Below, piece by piece: positions 58,321 through 64,000 of a stretch of 64,000 nucleotides of DNA. Source of the DNA: Sabellastarte sp. h YS-2021 (lineage: Eukaryota > Annelida > Polychaeta > Sabellida > Sabellidae); contig OZ024929.1 of the NCBI GenBank assembly GCA_964017235.1, forward strand, positions 164,161,609 through 164,225,608, in the 5' to 3' direction. Position 1 is the first letter of the stretch; every line of letters starts with the position of its first letter. A program made the position numbers and the translations under genes. The notes under the pieces were generated by a model. It was given only the letters and a program-made list of their open reading frames with translations, was not told the origin of the DNA and ran no database searches.

Positions 58321-59604
58321 AGAGTTATCATTGCAGGAAGATTGAAAATATAATTTGAGTTATGTATTCGGCGTCTGGGGATACACCATCTTCCTTGGGG
58401 AGATATAAACAGAGCAGATTGATGTGCTGAAGTTCATATAATAATGGGTAATTATGTTTTAAAAAATTCCCGATCAAAACCTGTGGCGTGAGTGATGACC
58501 TGTCTGGGGATATGTTGGCGCCGAGTTGGCCCAATCTAGTTATATTTATTTTCTAAACAGAGTTACAACTTGTAAAAGAAACAAATTAAATAAAATTCCT
58601 ATTGGCAGAGTTAAAAACCCAATGCAACATATGACTTTGTTTTAACACATTTTCTTTGTGCATACACACAGCATTTCATGAGCCTTGGTTCTGAATTTTT
58701 CCATTACAGTATATAAAATGGGAAAAATCTTTTCCGTTAAGTTTAAACCTTGTTTATTGATATTTTCTGATTTATCTCCTGCTTAACCACAGTGAACTCC
58801 ACCATAGCAGAGCAAGGTGGGCTCAAATATGTGACAACATATGGTGGCATTATGGAGTGGTGTTATGGTTTGGTGGCATTTTGACTGTATTTCCTAGTCG
58901 GCCCCAAACTCATTTAAGGTAGTTGGGTTTTAAAAAGTTTCAAGTAAATATTTGATCTTCAGGATGATGGATATTTATTTCCACAGAGTATTTATATTGT
59001 ACAGTTATATGTAAACAATACATCAAACAATATCAATCGTCGTCTTATGTAACTTCGCATATATAACTTCAACGTAATACATATATCATCGTTTTTGAAA
59101 TGTTTCCAATGGTTTTAAAGATCAGTTGCAGATATAGTTGGACAATAATTGCATATTTTGCTTGTTTATTATTCGTTTAAAATCCAGATATTTTAACTTT
59201 TTCAAACTCCCTCCCCACGGACATTTTGTTCCTGTTGATGGATCCAAAAAACCAGTACCGAGTGCAAAAATGCCATACTAAACCCCAGATAAGAAGTAGG
59301 TCTTGGCCAATTGTGTGAATTCATTTGGTTCATTTAAAAAATGTAAATTTGGCATGACATATTGGTGAAAATATGTTTTAGGTTATGTCATAGTGTTGTG
59401 GTAAACCTATGTTCTCTCATTTTGTATGTTTAAAAGTTTGAAATGTTTCACCAATGTCTTTGTTTAGTTTTAGCTAAGACAAAATTTGTGCAAAAAGTCT
59501 TGCCTACTTTGAATTCAAATTAACAAATTTTAGTAAAACAAAAACATTTTTCATCGATACATACATCAAACATGCCCTTCAAAATTATAAAACAGATTTG
59601 TTAA
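58321..59604. other. Intergenic DNA, no gene seen
   Basis: Includes the inverted partner (58843-58905) of the doubled-word repeat at 53180. Otherwise unremarkable. Confidence 0.4.
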
Positions 59605-62600
59605 TTGTATCCCCGACGCGAAGCGGGGATACTATGGATTCATCATCGTCGTCGTCCGCGCCCTCGTCCGCAGAGATTTCTTGTTAGCGACCTACAGTCC
59701 ACATTTCTTTCCGGATTTCTTTCATATTTGGCAGGTGGCTTGATATGGTAGAGGACTCGCCACCCTATCTTTTTGGTAGGCTTTATGTCTAAATTAGGCC
59801 TGTGGTAGACAAAAATGTCTAAAATGTGGAATATTGCTGGTTAGCGACCTACAGTCCACATTTCTTTCCAGATTTCTTTCATATTTGGCAGGTGGCTTGG
59901 TATGCTAGAGGACTCGCCACCCTATCTTTTTGGTAGGCTTTATGTCTAAATTAGGCCTCTGGTAGATAAAAATGTCTAAAATGCATTAAAATTCATGAAA
60001 TCATGCACTAAATCGCTTTTAACTTGAAAAGTGTTGCATTTAGAGCATTTTGTTAAAATATGTTATTCAGATACTTTTTTCATAGCTACAACATGGTGAG
60101 TAACTTGGGTGTCTGTCTCAATAGCTAAGTGAGTAATAGCTACTTTTGGGCTTTTCAGTAACTTCCATCGTGAGTAAAATCACTTGTAACTTGAAAACTA
60201 TTGCATTTAGAGTATTTTGTTTCAATATGTTATTCAGCTATTTTTGGGTCAGCTATAACATAGTAAAATTTCAGACCTGTAGCTCATGGCATAGCTGAGT
60301 AATAGCTACTTTTAGGTTATCACTGTTGAGTAAATTGCTTATAACTTCAAAAGTATTACATTTAGAGTATTTTGTTTCAATATGTTATTCACCTATTTCG
60401 GAGTCAGCTATAACATAGTGAAGTTCCAGACCTGTGGCTCATTGCATAGCTGAGTAATAGCTACTTTGAAGTTCACACTGTTGAGTAAATCAGTTGTAAT
60501 TGGAAAACTATTGCATTTACAGAAATTTGTGTAAATATGTTATTCAGCTACTTTTGGGTCAGCTATAACATAGTGAAATTACAGACCTGTAGCTCATGGC
60601 ACAACTGAGCAATAGCTATTTTCAGGTACTGACTGTTGAGTAAATGACTTGTAACTTGAAAAATATTGCATTTGGAGTATTTTGTTTAAATATGTTGTTC
60701 ACCTACTTTTGGGTCAGCTATAACGTCGTGAAATTACAGACTTATAACTCATGGCATAGCTGAGCAATAGCTATTTTCAGGTTCTCACTATTGAGCAAAT
60801 CAGTTGTAACTTGAAAACTATTGCATTTACAGTATTTTGCTTAAATATGTTGTTCACCTAATTTTGGGTCAGCTATAACATAGAAAAAATTCAGACATGT
60901 AGCTCATTGCATAGCTGAGTAATAGCTTCTTTGAGGTTATCACTGTTGAGTAAATCAGTTATAACGTCAGTTATAAATGGCACAACTGAGCAATAGCTAT
61001 TTTCAGGTACTGACTGTTGAGTAAATGACTTGTAACTTGAAAAATATTGCATTTGGAGTATTTTGTTTAAATATGTTGTTCACCTACTTTTGGGTCAGCT
61101 ATAACGTCGTGAAATTACAGACTTATAACTCATGGCATAGCTGAGCAATAGCTATTTTCAGGTTCTCACTATTGAGCAAATCAGTTGTAACTTGAAAACT
61201 ATTGCATTTACAGTATTTTGCTTAAATATGTTGTTCACCTAATTTTGGGTCAGCTATAACATAGAAAAAATTCAGACATGTAGCTCATTGCATAGCTGAG
61301 TAATAGCTTCTTTGAGGTTATCACTGTTGAGTAAATCAGTTATAACGTGAAAACTATTACATTTACAGTATTTTGTTTAAATATGTTATTCACATAATTT
61401 TTGGTCAGCTATAACAGAGTGAAATTGCAGACCTCTATGTCATGGCATAGCTTACCAATATCTACTTTCAGGTTCTCACTGTTGAGTAAATCATTGTATC
61501 CACTGGATAGCCGCAGTGTGTAGAGAGATTTCACCATTACCGCTCTAACGAAAAAAATATTATAGCTAGTCTTCTCAAGTTTGCAAGGTATATTAGAAGG
61601 TGCACCACAGTATTCTATTGGTAGGCTTTATGTCTAAATTAGGCCTGTGGCTAAATTACTTGCCTACTAAAAATGAGTAATTCTGCATTTTCTCTAAAAG
61701 TATTGCAGATAGCAAATTTTTCTTAAATAACTCATTCACCTACTTTTGGGAGAGCTTTCACATGCTGAAGTTCCAGACCTGTAGCTAATTACTCACCTAC
61801 TCAAAATGAGTAAATGCGAATTATCTCTAAAAGTATTGCAGATAGCCAATTTTTCTCAAATAACTCATTCACCTACTTTTGGGAGAGCTTTCACTTGGTG
61901 AAGTTTCAGACCAGTAGCTAATTATTCACCTACTCAAAATGAGTAAATACTAATTATCTCTAAAAGTATTGCAGATATCCAATTTTTATCAAATAACTCA
62001 TTCATCTACTTTTGGGACAGCTTTCACATGGTGAAGTTCCACACCCGTAGGTAATTACTCGCCTACTGAAAATGAGTAAATTCGAATTATCTCTAAAAGT
62101 ATTGTAGGTAGCCAATTTTTCTCAAATAACTCATTCGCCTACTTTTGAGAGAGCTTTCACTTGGTGAAGTTTCAGACCCGTAGCTAATTATTCACTTACT
62201 CAAAATGAGTAAGTGCGAATTATCTCTACAAGTATTGCAGATAGCTAGTATTTCTCAAATAACTCATTAATATGAAAACAACTTATAGGAAGTCATGGGC
62301 TGCAAATCTTTTCATGTGGTCAGATTTGACCTTGGGCCCCTCCTGCTTATTATTGGTCCTAGAGGTTTGCAATGTGAAAACGACTTATAGGAAATCATGG
62401 GCTGCGAATCTTTTGATGTGGTCAGACTTCACCTTGGGCCCCTGGTACAGGGTCAAATAAGGGTAGCCAAACTTAAAAGTGCTTTCAGCTTGCTTATTAA
62501 CGAAAAATGCTTTTTATCTTCTAAACTATGTTAGTTGGCCTTTGTCGGTGGATACATCCAGCATCTGGCCACAGATGCGTCCTTTTTCTAGTTTTTTTTT
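59605..62600 (+). repeat. Hairpin-led repeat with successive 150-bp and 102-bp tandem arrays
   Basis: Opens with hairpin ATCCCCGACGCGAAGCGGGGAT. Two near-identical units (59684-59840 and 59841-59985) contain GACCTACAGTCCACATTTC. About ten units of about 150 bp follow (60000-61490; GGTCAGCTATAACATAGTG), including a recent 380-bp duplication of several units (60599-60978 and 60979-61358). Then four to five units of about 147 bp (61650-62270; CTCTAAAAGTATTGCAG) and two units of 102 bp (62272-62373 and 62374-62475). A 62-codon frame in the last pair is a repeat artefact. Confidence 0.85.
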
Positions 62601-63497
62601 GTAAATTATGTAAAATAGTAGTCTTTGTGGTTTACAGTGAGTCAGCCATTTTTATGACAATGTTTTTACCACAAGAAGGTAAAATGTCGAAATTTATAGG
62701 TAATTAAATGATGTAAATTTCTATTACAATCCACAGAAATTACTTTTATAGGAAGTATAGATCTCCATAGTATATTTTTGTTGGCATAACAAAGGGTAAA
62801 ATGTAAACACATGCAAAGGAATATTTAAAAATGACTAAGTCTGCCCTGCAGTAGTCTTAAAGTTATGACAAAATCTAAGACAAATTTTTATCTAAGACCT
62901 TTTGTGAATCCCGACCCTGACCATTTCTTTCATCTTTAATATGTATGTGTAACATATTGTAAATATTGTGTAAATTGTAAATATATTTGGCTCATTATAA
63001 ATTCTCCACCACTCAACAGCTCCCCTCTTAATGTTAGAACTACCTTGAGGTGACTTTTGCACCCAGTACTAAACTTTTGAAACAAAGCTTCTGATACGTC
63101 GAAGTTATAAAGTTCCTGTTTACAACATGGCTGGTGGACATATGATCAGAAATGCTCAAAATTTTCTGAAAATTTGCATTTCTTCGCTGCCACATTGCAA
63201 ATAATGGTGGAAGAGACAGAGGTATTTACTGCTGATTTTTATACATATTTTATATAAACTTTCTGTGATATGCTTCGTTTTATCACTATAACGTCGAAGT
63301 TACATCGGAACACACAATATTAATAATAAGGAACTTAAGGAAGTAATAGTAACACGCACTTAGTTGTACAACTAATAACTGTAGAAAAGGGATTAAAAGA
63401 AAGATTACTAATTGTAAAATTTTAGGCTGAACTGCATATAATCCGCCTGGCGGAAGTGAAAATATGCTAATTATACTTCATAACTGAATATATTTAT
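62601..63497. other. Intergenic DNA, no gene seen
   Basis: No coherent frame and no clear repeat. Confidence 0.4.
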
Positions 63498-63620
63498 TAG
63501 TGCTGCGCCGATTAGTGGTCCATTCGATGCATTGATCGATGACAGCATCACTTTCGATGCATCGATAAAAAAAACGAAATTCGGAAAGCCGAAAAAGGGT
63601 TGAGGTCTAGTATGTTTCCA
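63498..63620 (+). mobile_element. hAT-like element end
   Basis: TAGTGCTGCGCCGATTAGTGG followed by ATCGATGCAT-type palindromes has the look of a hAT terminus (compare TAGTGCTG at 57523). The matching right end was not found, so this may be a fragment. Confidence 0.4.
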
Positions 63621-63819
63621 GTCGAATCAAATGAAAGAGGAAGTGATTTTCCGTAAAATAAATATGGAGCAATTTTTGTCCCAAAATATCGCCTTAGAAT
63701 TGTTGAAATATACTAAAATATTATATGAAAGTGTGGATAAGTTATTTACTGCCTGGCTTCGTATCTTGACACACGCCTCAAATTGGCACAATACGGAAGA
63801 CAGAATATTTCCTAATTTT

Positions 63820-64000
63820 TATTATATCCCCAGACGAAAGTTGGGGATATATTGGATTCAGGTCCGTCGCGCCGCCGCCGTAGAAATTTCCTTGTGGACG
63901 CGATAACTCAAAAACAAATTAATATTTTTTTTTCAAACTTGGTACACATGTTAAGGGTGTCCAAAGGAAGATCCCTATTTTAAGGTGACCTTAAACTCCC
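63820..64000 (+). repeat. Second copy of the 54.8-kb hairpin-led repeat, running off the window
   Basis: From TTATTATATCCCCAGACGAA onward it is nearly identical to 54821-55010, with a shorter GCC run and single-base changes. Confidence 0.92.

Noticed and set aside
62272..62460. Small frame with an internally repeated protein
   Set aside because: It is the direct product of a 102-bp tandem duplication.
1..64000. CRISPR array or bacterial operon
   Set aside because: Tandem repeats here have no unique spacers of constant length, and there are no Shine-Dalgarno-led gene strings; the DNA is eukaryotic.

Overview
This is an AT-rich, repeat-dominated stretch of animal nuclear DNA. Its repeats point to a mollusc, probably a bivalve: two tRNA-derived SINE families, L2-like and Tx1/L1-like LINEs, hAT elements, a transposon whose protein starts like RAG1 (a type known from sea hares), and a Polinton/Maverick virus-like element. 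No complete host gene was found. The only good host candidate is a first coding exon at 53058-53125 behind a CRE/E2F-type promoter. The species assignment is inference.

Layout. 1-4.0 kb: an L2-like LINE (minus strand) and three inverted-repeat elements whose termini are built from a doubled 16-18 bp word. 6.9-12.8 kb: intronless, TATA-driven, decayed genes for a BIR protein, a tandem PC4-like protein with a Cys4 tail, a 59-residue protein, a two-RING protein and a membrane protein. 13.5-17.2 kb: a hAT MITE and a decayed transposon with an N-terminal RAG1-like RING region. 18.0-19.7 kb: a signal-peptide ORF and an LRR-type membrane protein gene broken by a SINE. 19.8-32.4 kb: the Polinton core, in order packaging ATPase, small basic protein, chromodomain integrase, penton-like protein, basic protein, major capsid protein and adenain-type protease (all plus strand), then a convergent protein-primed DNA polymerase B (minus strand). 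That polymerase frame runs into a NADAR domain. The core is broken by a SINE, a MULE-like element, a TA-flanked MITE, a tandem duplication and many frameshifts. Only the protease frame is fully open.

33.9-36.2 kb: the start of a second polymerase B gene, head to head with the first and split by an L2-like LINE. 36-42 kb: no genes seen. 42.1-44.7 kb: a 5'-truncated Tx1-like LINE with poly(A) and target-site duplication. 46.4-47.0 kb: an L2-like fragment. 48.2 kb: a SINE. 49.8-51.8 kb: a decayed hAT transposase gene. 53-64 kb: satellite-like DNA (43-bp, about 350-bp and about 150-bp arrays, some opening with a CCCC-hairpin), with hAT-type ends.

How the genes fit together. The Polinton genes make up a virion-forming, self-replicating integrative element: integrase for insertion, polymerase for copying, ATPase, protease and capsid proteins for assembly. 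The 6.9-19.7 kb genes look like its accessory (host-interaction) genes because they share the intronless, TATA-box, compact layout. That link is inference, since I could not identify the terminal repeats of the element.
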